Position numbers and translations under genes: made by a program. 8,096 bases of DNA from JBEGQX01 sp041180805 (GTDB lineage Bacteria; Planctomycetota; Planctomycetia; Gemmatales; Gemmataceae): the NCBI GenBank assembly GCA_041180805.1, contig JBEGQX010000173.1, positions 1 to 8,096 on the forward strand. The letters are read 5' to 3'. The notes beneath the pieces are model-generated. The model worked only from the letters and a program-made list of their open reading frames with translations. It was not told where the DNA came from and searched no databases. Shown here piece after piece: positions 1 through 6,046 of the stretch; position 1 is the first letter of the stretch; the number at the start of each line of letters is the position of its first letter.

Positions 1-138
1 CTCATAAAACACCATGGAAATGAAAAGACTATTTTTCAAGCCATCCTCAAATTAGAGCATGACTTTAGTATGTTCAATGGAAAAAAGAGTGAGGCGACTG
101 ATCAAGGGTTAAAATGTAACGATTATAACGGTTATTAA
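1..138 (+). CDS. possible C-terminal end of a plus-strand gene, product unknown
   Basis: Frame 1 is open from the window edge to a TAA at 136-138 and encodes 45 residues. The other five frames of this stretch are all interrupted by stops. The tail is hydrophilic and ends in Asn/Asp/Gly/Tyr-rich residues (CNDYNGY). No domain or motif is recognisable. A stem-loop with a short T run begins 8 nt after the stop, where a terminator for this gene would be expected, and the gene would converge on rimI. An open frame of this length has a chance of roughly one in ten per frame, so the call is tentative. The start lies outside the window. Confidence 0.4.
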   Translation, partial: LIKHHGNEKTIFQAILKLEHDFSMFNGKKSEATDQGLKCNDYNGY

Positions 139-145
139 ATGCAAG

Positions 146-170
146 AAGCCGGGCACAAGTCCCGGCTTTT
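146..170. terminator. Rho-independent terminator hairpin between convergent genes
   Basis: An 8-bp perfect stem AAGCCGGG (146-153) / CCCGGCTT (161-168) encloses the 7-nt loop CACAAGT. On the plus strand it ends in TTTT (167-170). On the minus strand it is followed by a weaker T-containing stretch (CTTCTT). It lies 7 nt past the left-edge plus-strand stop and about 20 nt past the rimI stop, so it probably ends both transcripts. The plus-strand direction is the better terminator because its T run directly follows the stem. Confidence 0.75.
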
Positions 171-189
171 CAAACTAAGTTTACAATTG

Positions 190-726
190 TTAAATATTTT
201 CCTCGTATTGGGCAATTCGGTTGATGGTTTCTTCAAAATCTTCACCAGTATCGCTGGGAAGACGGTATTGCATCAAATAAGCATCTTCTCCACTGTCTGA
301 ATAGAAAGACCTTACCACCCTGATAGCCTTAAATTCCTGGTTACGGAAGAAAACCTGACCCCCTAGATTGGTTTCCCTGACTTCAAGGGTAATTCTGGTG
401 CGTCGATGGCTTGAAAGCTTGCTTACCAGCTTTGCAATCATCTGACCCCCGACACCCATTTTTTGAAATTGTGGCGAAACCGCGAAGTTTAAAATGTGAA
501 GTTTGGTTTTGTGTAGTTCATAAATCATGAAACCAACCACTTTTTCACCATGCTCTGCGACCATGCCAATGCAGTTGCGTTGCCTTAGGCAGCGAAGAAA
601 TTCTTCTTCGCTCCAAGGGAATTCAAAGCATTGCTGTTCGCTCTGCAGAACTTCCTGCATATCCCTGCGAATCATCCAGCGAATGTGAACTTTAAGCTGC
701 TCTTTTTCCGTGTTGTTGATCCCCAT
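190..726 (-). CDS. rimI: RimI-like GNAT protein N-terminal acetyltransferase
   Basis: This 178-residue protein is a single-domain GNAT acetyltransferase of the RimI type. Such enzymes move acetyl from acetyl-CoA to the N-terminal amino group of ribosomal protein S18 or other proteins in the cytoplasm. Visible motifs are the beta4 strand HILNFAVSP (77-85), the acetyl-CoA loop QKMGVGG (88-94, fitting Q/RxxGxG/A), LEVRETN (114-120, with the conserved Glu115) and a C-terminal GEDAYLMQYRL (146-156). The position of the catalytic tyrosine in enterobacterial RimI is Phe127 here (FFR instead of LYR). Residues 157-178 form an acidic tail beyond the usual end. The start is well supported: AGGAGG at 732-737 lies 5 nt before the ATG. 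The gene is separated by 392 nt from the gene upstream, so it probably has its own promoter. The true substrate is uncertain, since the RimI/RimJ/Ard1 subgroups are hard to separate by eye. Confidence 0.85.
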   Translation of the reverse strand: MGINNTEKEQLKVHIRWMIRRDMQEVLQSEQQCFEFPWSEEEFLRCLRQRNCIGMVAEHGEKVVGFMIYELHKTKLHILNFAVSPQFQKMGVGGQMIAKLVSKLSSHRRTRITLEVRETNLGGQVFFRNQEFKAIRVVRSFYSDSGEDAYLMQYRLPSDTGEDFEETINRIAQYEENI

Positions 727-731
727 TTGGA

Positions 732-752
732 CCTCCTATCCCCCTGATCCCC
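732..752 (-). promoter_or_regulatory. G-rich rimI leader containing the Shine-Dalgarno sequence
   Basis: Read on the minus strand, the last 26 nt before the rimI ATG contain four G tracts: GGGG, GGGGG, GG and GG, separated by ATCA, ATA and A. The last two tracts form the AGGAGG ribosome-binding site, 5 nt from the start codon. The spacing allows a two-layer G-quadruplex in the mRNA that would hide the ribosome-binding site. The tracts are seen directly. The structure and any regulation are inference. Confidence 0.35.
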
Positions 753-846
753 TGTGATGCCATCCTTGGCCAGGTATCAACGAGTTACTTTCTGATATCC
801 CCCCGGATTCAACTTCGTGAGAGTTAAATCCTTTGAACGGCGGCGA

Positions 847-875
847 TAGATAACAGCGAGTTAGTCTTATTTCAA
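847..875 (-). promoter_or_regulatory. candidate sigma70-type promoter for rimI
   Basis: On the minus strand a TTGAAA box (870-875) is followed after exactly 17 nt by TATCTA (847-852). The -35 box matches the TTGACA consensus at five of six positions, but the -10 box matches TATAAT at only three. Transcription would begin near position 840 and give a leader of about 115 nt. The -35 box overlaps one arm of the dyad at 871-893. Low confidence because of the weak -10. Confidence 0.25.
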
Positions 876-893
876 GCCCAAGCGGGACTTGAA
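871..893. repeat. inverted repeat over the rimI -35 region
   Basis: TTCAAG-CCC (871-879) and GGG-A-CTTGAA (884-893) pair as nine base pairs with one bulged A (887) and a 4-nt loop. It is not followed by a T run on either strand, so it is not a standard terminator. It could be an operator or an RNA hairpin. Its function is unknown. Confidence 0.45.
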
Positions 894-970
894 TTTCCTA
901 CAAGTGACATTCGGAATTATTTGGGCGAAAGATGAAAAAGTTTTTGAATTATTTCAGAAAGATTAAATGT

Positions 971-1030
971 GAAGGGGATTCCCTTCCCCGGTCTAGCCAT
1001 CTTGGCAAGTTGGCAGGAACAATGTCCTGC
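971..1030. repeat. cluster of three small stem-loops
   Basis: Three perfect inverted repeats lie within 60 nt. They are GAAGGG/CCCTTC (971-976/981-986, 4-nt loop), GCCA/TGGC (996-999/1003-1006, 3-nt loop) and GCAGGA/TCCTGC (1013-1018/1025-1030, 6-nt loop). On the minus strand they fall 89-148 nt downstream of the stop of the exported-protein gene and are followed by a loosely T-rich stretch. They may be a weak terminator, an RNA 3'-end stabiliser, or part of a structured RNA. Individually, stems of 4 to 6 bp are not strong evidence. Confidence 0.35.
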
Positions 1031-1118
1031 GAACTCCCATAAAGATATTCCGGGTACGTATTGGTAGCAACCTAATATTTGACAAATGTGAAATTTTTCT
1101 TTGATGTTAACAAAATAG

Positions 1119-2615
1119 CTAAGGCTGGGGGTTTGCGGTGATGGTGCATGTGGTTGGTTTTGCCACGGTTCCGTTATTTAGCTCGGCAGTTAGTTTGAAT
1201 TCTCCGGGTCTCAATGATTTGAAAATAAGTGTATATTCCAAATTCTGATTTGCCGCTATCTTTGTTACAGGATCAAAGATGATCCATTCTCCTTCAGCTC
1301 CTCCAACCGTTGGTCCGTTCCAGCTAATGGGGAAAAGCCCATCCGGAATTTGGAATTTTACTGAAGCATTTTGAGATCCAGCCGTACCCATGTTATGCAG
1401 AAAGTATTGCACCTTGAATTCTTTTCCATGCTGAGATTCGATTTTTGGTTGCGAAAATTTGCCAGTTATTTCTGAAGATCCTTCTACCCTTATTAGAAAA
1501 CTTGAGGTTGCATCCTGGGAATTTTGCATAGATGCCTTGGCATGAAGATTCCAATCCCCTGGAGTCGTGGCCCGAAGTTTTAATCTTGCAAAGAACTTGT
1601 TACCAGAAAGCACAGGAGGATTTTGCCAAAGTAGTTCGGTCTCTCCAGTTTTCAAAGGGTTTTTTAAACCAAAGGGAGTTACTTCGACAAGTTCCAGCCC
1701 CTTTGGGATCTCCACCCTTAGAGCATGATTTTCAGGCTTCCTTGCCCCAGACTCAAAACTGGACTCCAAGACCATTTCAAGGGTTCCCTGCGCGGGGGTT
1801 TCCAAGGATTTTTGCCATTTAAGTTGAATCTGGTTTTCACCCACGGAAATTTCCGATTGGTAAAGTTTTTTATCGCCATTGGAGCTCGCAACTTGAATAT
1901 CTTGGGAAAAACGTCCGGTTTGCACGGCTAAAGTTTCCAAACGAATGGATTTTTTGCCTCCTGGTGGTATGTTCCCAAGTTCCGCCTCGATGAATTCTCC
2001 TTCCGGATGCCTTAAGCCCTCGGGTAGTTTGTCCCGAATGGTGACTTGTTGGACAGGCGCCTTCCCTTGATTGGCGACAATAATATCAAAAACGGCTTTG
2101 TTGCCTTTGCGAACAAATTGTGGGCCATTAACTTGTACAAAAAGACCAGATTTATCGGATGCCTTGTGCAAATGATTTGGTGTGTAAGAAATAGTCGGGC
2201 GAAATTCAGGAAGGGTGTCCCCCTCAAAAGTTATTTTGGCTGAGAAAACTTTCCCTGAACCGGGTTGTAAATCCAATAAATCCCAAACCCATGTTTTACC
2301 TTGGATGATCGGTTTGGGATTTACCTCCAGAATTTTGACTGGAATATTCCATTCCTGCTTAAGTTGTATTTCGGTCATGGGAATGGTGCCTGGGTTTTTC
2401 AGGCTAAATTCCATGTCGCAAGGCTTTCCTGGCTTGGGAGGGGCCAAATATCTGGTGGTAAGTTGAGCGTTGGCCTGTTCCGTTTGTTCTTTGGGCCTGT
2501 TTTCAGATTGCTCTTGTTCCTGCGGAATAGGCAGGTTGGCTGGTGGTTGGGCATGCAAAATTACAGGCAACGCCAGAACCCAAAGAGCAATGTATAAGTA
2601 ACCGTTGGATTTCAT
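1119..2615 (-). CDS. exported protein with Ig-like/DUF11-type repeat modules
   Basis: This is a 498-residue secreted or envelope protein. Residues 1-22 are a Sec signal peptide: Lys2, a hydrophobic core about 6-20, and a likely cut after LHA22. A Gln/Glu/Pro-rich linker follows (about 23-50), then four beta-rich modules at roughly 51-161, 163-260, 262-378 and 382-495. The second module is the clearest: VFDIIVANQGKAPVQQVTIRDKLPEGL (start 175, end 201) is the DUF11/CARDB-like pattern. Related P-x-GL turns recur at 303-307 and 423-427. I see no catalytic motif, sorting signal or C-terminal membrane anchor, so it is probably a structural or adhesive envelope protein. Planctomycetes commonly carry such proteins. 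Its ATG overlaps the stop of the MazG-like gene (ATGA), and an AAAGG ribosome site lies 6 nt upstream at 2622-2626. The exact domain family is uncertain and the role is unknown. Confidence 0.75.
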   Translation of the reverse strand: MKSNGYLYIALWVLALPVILHAQPPANLPIPQEQEQSENRPKEQTEQANAQLTTRYLAPPKPGKPCDMEFSLKNPGTIPMTEIQLKQEWNIPVKILEVNPKPIIQGKTWVWDLLDLQPGSGKVFSAKITFEGDTLPEFRPTISYTPNHLHKASDKSGLFVQVNGPQFVRKGNKAVFDIIVANQGKAPVQQVTIRDKLPEGLRHPEGEFIEAELGNIPPGGKKSIRLETLAVQTGRFSQDIQVASSNGDKKLYQSEISVGENQIQLKWQKSLETPAQGTLEMVLESSFESGARKPENHALRVEIPKGLELVEVTPFGLKNPLKTGETELLWQNPPVLSGNKFFARLKLRATTPGDWNLHAKASMQNSQDATSSFLIRVEGSSEITGKFSQPKIESQHGKEFKVQYFLHNMGTAGSQNASVKFQIPDGLFPISWNGPTVGGAEGEWIIFDPVTKIAANQNLEYTLIFKSLRPGEFKLTAELNNGTVAKPTTCTITANPQP

Positions 2616-3001
2616 GATTTGCCTTTCAGCCTTTCGGAATCGTCAACTTTGTATTTTCCCCAGCAAAGGTCTGCGGGGTATTTGAGTTCGTTTTTTGCCA
2701 TTTTTTTTGAAACGGATTCTGAAAGATCCAGGTTCAATGAATTGCATAACGCCATAATGAGGCAGGTTACATCGGAAATTTCCTCGGAAATATCCAATAG
2801 CTTTTTGGGTTCCTGCGAAGCCAGTCTTGATTCTTCTGGCGTTATCCACAAAAAGTGTTCCAGCAATTCTGCGGCTTCGGCACATAAAGCCATGGCAAGG
2901 TTTTTGGGATCGTGGAATTGACTCCAATTCCGGTCGTTCACAAATTTTGCCATCTGGTTGCGGAGGTCTAAAACCGTTGTTGTTTGATCACTCAAAACCA
3001 T
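2612..3001 (-). CDS. MazG-like nucleotide pyrophosphohydrolase (RS21-C6/dCTPase type)
   Basis: This 129-residue all-alpha cytoplasmic enzyme belongs to the MazG-like superfamily. These enzymes split nucleoside triphosphates, often modified or deoxycytidine ones, into monophosphate and pyrophosphate with Mg2+. The metal-binding pattern ExxE...ExxD is complete: Glu42, Glu45, Glu74 and Asp77. It is preceded by NDRNWSQFHDPKNLAMAL (22-39), which is characteristic of the RS21-C6/XTP3-transactivated-A/dCTPase branch, and followed by NELKYP (104-109), the family's nucleotide-site signature. The length suits a stand-alone single-domain member, unlike the two-domain E. coli MazG. It probably cleans the nucleotide pool. 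The gene starts a two-gene unit with the exported-protein gene, with stop and start overlapping as ATGA. The start codon is open to doubt: the GGAG site is only 1 nt from the ATG but 7 nt from an in-frame TTG two codons later. The substrate cannot be read from sequence. Confidence 0.85.
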   Translation of the reverse strand: MVLSDQTTTVLDLRNQMAKFVNDRNWSQFHDPKNLAMALCAEAAELLEHFLWITPEESRLASQEPKKLLDISEEISDVTCLIMALCNSLNLDLSESVSKKMAKNELKYPADLCWGKYKVDDSERLKGKS

Positions 3002-3002
3002 T

Positions 3003-3006
3003 CTCC
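3003..3006 (-). promoter_or_regulatory. ribosome-binding site that questions the MazG-like start
   Basis: GGAG on the minus strand at 3003-3006 is the only clear Shine-Dalgarno sequence for this gene. It sits 1 nt from the ATG (2999-3001), which is too close. It sits 7 nt from the in-frame TTG at 2993-2995, which is a normal distance. The protein may therefore start two residues later. Confidence 0.45.
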
Positions 3007-3035
3007 ACTGCTAATACAGCAAACATAAAGTTCCT

Positions 3036-3063
3036 GTCATAGCGTGTTGAACGGGTTTCGCAA
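3036..3063 (-). promoter_or_regulatory. candidate promoter for the MazG-like/exported-protein pair
   Basis: In the 93-nt gap behind the enolase-superfamily gene, the minus strand has TTGCGA (3058-3063) and TATGAC (3036-3041), 16 nt apart. Each matches the sigma70 consensus at four of six positions. The gap is the longest in the run from dtd to the exported-protein gene, which makes a separate promoter plausible. Read-through from the upstream operon is equally possible, because I see no terminator in the gap. Confidence 0.25.
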
Positions 3064-3094
3064 GAGAGATTGGACTCGGGTTAATCTGAGAGGG

Positions 3095-4198
3095 CTAGCT
3101 TGTTGGGGCAGAGTATTCCTTTAAGGCGTCGGGATTAAGCTCCAAGCCCCAGCCTAGCCCTTCTGTCGGGCGCAGTTTGCCAGCAGTCAATTTGGGATAA
3201 TTAAGAAAAAGAGGTTCCATCCAAGGCATGTATTCCACGGATGTAATTTGGTTGAATGCGCAGGCTAGGTGGACTGCAATTTCTGGCATTAGATGAGGAG
3301 CAACAGGTATATGTTTTGCTTCGCACAATGCCAGGGTTTTTAAAAACGGCGTAATTCCTCCCAGTCTGGTGATGTCTGGCTGAGCAACATCCATGGAATT
3401 TGTACAAATATAAGCTTCAAATTCTTTTTGGGAAAAAAGCATCTCACCAGAAGCAATTGGGATATCAAGGGTGTTTGCAAGTTGGGTGTAACCGGATAGG
3501 TTTTCACAGGAAATCGGCTCTTCAAACCAGCCTACACCAACTTCATCCTGGAAGAATCTTCCCATTGCAAGAGCGGTTCCCAAGTCATACTTCTCGTTAG
3601 CATCAACGGCTAGCCAAACCTCTTCGCCCAGTTGTTCCCGCAGAAAGCTGATTCGTTCTATGTCTTGATTTGGGTTGTTTCCAACCTTTACCTTCAGGCC
3701 CATCACACCTTGGTCGAGGAAAGGTTTAGTTTGATCCATAATCTGACCAACGGTCATCCATTGCCAACCCGTGTGAGATATGTATGCATTGCAGGATTCC
3801 CTGGCCCCGCCAAGCATTTTGTGCAAGGGAAGCCCGGTTTTTTTGCCTTTAAGATCCCATAAAGCCATGTCTAAAGCAGAATAAACCTGAGGAACCAAAC
3901 CTGTTCTCCCAATGGTTTGGGTGCGCCAATATACCTTGTGAAAAAGTCTTTCGTGATTTAGCGCGTTTTCTCCAATCAAAATTGGTTCGAGAAGTTCCCT
4001 GCCTGTCCAATACATCGCCTTACCAGCTCCCTGCAACGAATAGGCATAACCTATTCCCTCAAGACCATCATTTGTCTTAATGCTGGCAATCAGGGTGGTA
4101 ATGGAATCTTTTCTACCTTCGGAAGTTTCCTTGGAGCTTGCTCTTGGAGGATTGGTTGGAATTTCCAACAGGTTGAAATGAATGTTTTCGATGATCAT
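3095..4198 (-). CDS. mandelate racemase-type enolase superfamily enzyme
   Basis: This 367-residue protein has the two-domain enolase-superfamily layout: an N-terminal alpha+beta cap (about 1-130) and a TIM-like barrel. Family members use Mg2+ and a base to remove the proton next to a carboxylate, giving racemisation or dehydration. The catalytic set of the mandelate racemase subgroup is complete: KVK (169-171), Asp199 with Asn201, Glu226 (FEEP), Glu252 (SGE), Asp275 (QPDITRLGG), His302 (APHLMPE) and Glu322 (EYMPW). The His302-Asp275 pair and the absence of a lysine at the opposite barrel position separate it from dipeptide epimerases and muconate lactonisers. Acid-sugar dehydratase or racemase activity is the commonest role in this subgroup, but the substrate is unknown. 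The gene overlaps the LAT-type permease by ATGA and has no visible Shine-Dalgarno sequence, so translation probably depends on the permease. It is probably cytoplasmic. Confidence 0.85.
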   Translation of the reverse strand: MIIENIHFNLLEIPTNPPRASSKETSEGRKDSITTLIASIKTNDGLEGIGYAYSLQGAGKAMYWTGRELLEPILIGENALNHERLFHKVYWRTQTIGRTGLVPQVYSALDMALWDLKGKKTGLPLHKMLGGARESCNAYISHTGWQWMTVGQIMDQTKPFLDQGVMGLKVKVGNNPNQDIERISFLREQLGEEVWLAVDANEKYDLGTALAMGRFFQDEVGVGWFEEPISCENLSGYTQLANTLDIPIASGEMLFSQKEFEAYICTNSMDVAQPDITRLGGITPFLKTLALCEAKHIPVAPHLMPEIAVHLACAFNQITSVEYMPWMEPLFLNYPKLTAGKLRPTEGLGWGLELNPDALKEYSAPTS

Positions 4199-6042
4199 GG
4201 GTCAGTTTTGTGAGAGTAACCTTTTGAGTTCCAGAAATAAAAAACAGGGATGCCTGAAGCAACCAGAATTAGCCCCGGCCAAGTGAACTCTGGCCGGACA
4301 ATAAGAAGGTCTATCATAATAAGTATGCAAAGCGCAATGTATATGAGGGGAATAAGGGGGTATCCCCAAGCCTTGTAGGGGCGATCCGCATCAGGTTTTG
4401 TTCTTCGAAGTACAAAAAGCCCTGCCACCGTTAACGCATAAAAGAGTAAAGCGGCAAATATCACATAATCAAGCAATTCTGAGTATGTCCCTGAAAAAAC
4501 TAACAGTACGCTCCAGATAGCCTGAAGCCAAAGGCTTTTTTCAGGAACCCCGTTGCCGTTAAGGTCTGCAATGGACTTAAAGAACAGTCCATCTTTCGCC
4601 ATGGCAAAATACAGCCTTGCCCCCATGAGAATCATTCCGTTGAGGCATCCAAAGGTGGAAATCATGATGGCGATAGCCATCAGCCCTGCGCCAAAATTGG
4701 GAGATACCGCCTGGAGCATCGCGGTGCCAACGCGATCATCTTTTGCAAATGATATTCCCAGGTTTGTCGTGTTTTGCTTCGACATTTCTTTCAGGCGGTT
4801 TTCTAGGTTTTGAGACGCATCCTGAACAGCCTGGCGAGCCGTTCTTGCCTTGGCAAACCAATCCGAAGATTCCTCTTTTCTTTCCCTGGCATCATGCTCG
4901 AGCCGTTTAGCCATCAAAGGTTGAGAGTTCTTTTCAAGGTATTTGGCTCGCGCTTCAAGGAATTCCGATTCCGCCGAAAGTCTTTGGGCTGTGGATTTGA
5001 AAAGATTTGCCTGTGCCTGATATTCCTTCACAATGGATTTGTTGGATGCAACCTCAGCCTTTAGCTGTGTGGCAAGTTGTGAATCGCCATTGGCCGGTAG
5101 AACCGCCATATAAGCCAGATTTACAAGAATATAGAGACCAATTACCAGGCATGTGCCAAATATCAAACTTAGCGGTAAATTGCGTTTTGGGTTTTTGATT
5201 TCACCCGCGGTGAATGTGATATTGTTCCACGCATCAGCACTAAACAGCGAACCCACCATTGCTCCACCCGCCACCATAATGGTGACCAGCCATCCAGGAC
5301 CTCCCACTAAATGTTGGATAGTGGTAAATCTTGCAGTTTCACTTGCGCCTGACCATAGGTTTTGAAGGTTTGCTTTCACGGTAGACATATTCAGTCCAAC
5401 TGAAAACCCAATCAAAACCACAGCAGCCAGCGAACATATTTTGGTGATGGTGAAAAGATTTTGGATGATGGTTCCTTGCCTGATTCCCCTGCAATTCACC
5501 CAGGTTAGGATCAGGATGATTACTGCCGCGATAATTTGCCCCATGGTTATGGTGAAATCTTCACGGTGAAATACCTGCAATGGTTCCTTTAGCCAGGGCA
5601 ATGGTAGCGAAATGGCAAGATTAATGCCCTCCCATTTCGAAATAACAGCTTCTTCCGAGGTGCCAAGGCCCGGAAATAGTACACCCAGGAATTTGGTAAA
5701 AGCCACCCCTACTGCCGCAATGGATCCGGTCTGGATGACTAAAAAAAGGCTCCATCCATAAAGGAATCCCAGAAAGGGGCCAAAGGCTTCCCGCAGGTAC
5801 ACATACTGACCGCCCGCCTTTGGCATCATGCCAGACAGTTCGGCATAACTTAATGCCCCGAAAATCGTGATGACTCCCGTGACCAGCCATAAAAGAAGAA
5901 GTGTTCCGCTGCATCCAACATCCCGCATGATGTCCGCGGAAACAATAAAGATCCCCGAGCCAATCATGGCCCCGGCAACCAGCATGGTTGAATCAAACAA
6001 ACCTAGATGTTGTTCAAACTCTTTTTCTTCGGTTTTGGCCAT
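4195..6042 (-). CDS. APC-superfamily (LAT-type) amino acid permease with a large loop insertion
   Basis: This 615-residue inner-membrane transporter has the APC fold, related to the L-type amino acid transporter group. About 12 membrane segments can be placed: TM1 about 16-36 with the unwound substrate motif GAMIGSGIF (24-32), TM2 46-66, TM3 88-115, TM4 166-184, TM5 192-215, TM6 about 250-278 with FSADAWNN, TM7 289-314, TM8 450-480, TM9 503-518, TM10 524-546, TM11 562-582 and TM12 586-604. Bacterial relatives are usually about 450-500 residues. The excess lies mainly at about 317-430, a charged helical insertion in the TM7-TM8 loop, with a smaller enlargement of the TM3-TM4 loop (about 120-165). 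The membrane parts look intact, so transport is likely; the substrate is not predictable. It begins 4 nt after the CAT-type permease stop, has no obvious Shine-Dalgarno sequence, and overlaps the enolase-superfamily gene, so it is probably translationally coupled on both sides. Confidence 0.85.
   Translation of the reverse strand: MAKTEEKEFEQHLGLFDSTMLVAGAMIGSGIFIVSADIMRDVGCSGTLLLLWLVTGVITIFGALSYAELSGMMPKAGGQYVYLREAFGPFLGFLYGWSLFLVIQTGSIAAVGVAFTKFLGVLFPGLGTSEEAVISKWEGINLAISLPLPWLKEPLQVFHREDFTITMGQIIAAVIILILTWVNCRGIRQGTIIQNLFTITKICSLAAVVLIGFSVGLNMSTVKANLQNLWSGASETARFTTIQHLVGGPGWLVTIMVAGGAMVGSLFSADAWNNITFTAGEIKNPKRNLPLSLIFGTCLVIGLYILVNLAYMAVLPANGDSQLATQLKAEVASNKSIVKEYQAQANLFKSTAQRLSAESEFLEARAKYLEKNSQPLMAKRLEHDARERKEESSDWFAKARTARQAVQDASQNLENRLKEMSKQNTTNLGISFAKDDRVGTAMLQAVSPNFGAGLMAIAIMISTFGCLNGMILMGARLYFAMAKDGLFFKSIADLNGNGVPEKSLWLQAIWSVLLVFSGTYSELLDYVIFAALLFYALTVAGLFVLRRTKPDADRPYKAWGYPLIPLIYIALCILIMIDLLIVRPEFTWPGLILVASGIPVFYFWNSKGYSHKTDP
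4747..5097 (-). other. coiled-coil-like insertion in the LAT-type permease
   Basis: This stretch encodes residues 316-432 of the permease. The core (about 321-423) is rich in Ala, Gln, Lys, Arg and Glu, has no Gly or Cys and a single Pro at 375, and carries about 19 basic and 15 acidic residues. Two helices of about 50 residues on either side of NSQP (372-375) would form an antiparallel helical hairpin. The conserved family sequence stops at AYMAVLP (310-316) and resumes at AKDDRVGTAML (433-443). In the APC topology this loop (EL4) faces the outside. The composition and position are seen. The hairpin is inferred. Confidence 0.7.
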
Positions 6043-6046
6043 GAGG

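Larger units (their letters stand above)
727..1118. other. 392-nt gene-free spacer between the exported-protein gene and rimI
   Basis: No plausible coding frame is visible on either strand. The spacer holds the G-rich rimI leader (732-752), a second G run on the minus strand (799-804), a candidate rimI promoter (847-875) with a dyad over its -35 box, and a group of three small stem-loops at 971-1030. Towards 1119 it becomes AT-rich and contains the 11-bp palindrome ATTTGACAAAT (1077-1087). No strong terminator directly follows the gene ending at 1119. It most likely contains the 3' untranslated region of that gene and the promoter region of rimI. A small RNA is possible but unproven. Confidence 0.6.

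Noticed and set aside
120..131. TATAAT on the minus strand within the left-edge region
   Set aside because: It lies downstream of rimI with no minus-strand gene to its left inside the window and no good -35 box.
117..134. Tandem 9-nt imperfect direct repeat TAACGATTA/TAACGGTTA
   Set aside because: Only two copies with one mismatch, lying inside the possible left-edge reading frame. Too short to support a repeat or binding site.
1077..1087. Perfect palindrome ATTTGACAAAT containing a TTGACA-like -35 box on the plus strand
   Set aside because: No acceptable -10 box lies 16-18 nt downstream, and on the plus strand it would only drive antisense transcription into the exported-protein gene. AT-rich 11-mers of this kind arise easily by chance.
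2643..2927. Long alternative frame inside the MazG-like gene, and similar open frames inside the permeases
   Set aside because: They lie wholly within genes with clear family motifs, show no family motif of their own, and have no ribosome-binding site.
3095..4198. L-Ala-D/L-Glu dipeptide epimerase, suggested by the peptide/amino acid context
   Set aside because: Those epimerases carry a second catalytic lysine in the seventh strand region, where this protein has QPDITRLGG, and it has the His302-Asp275 pair of the mandelate racemase subgroup.
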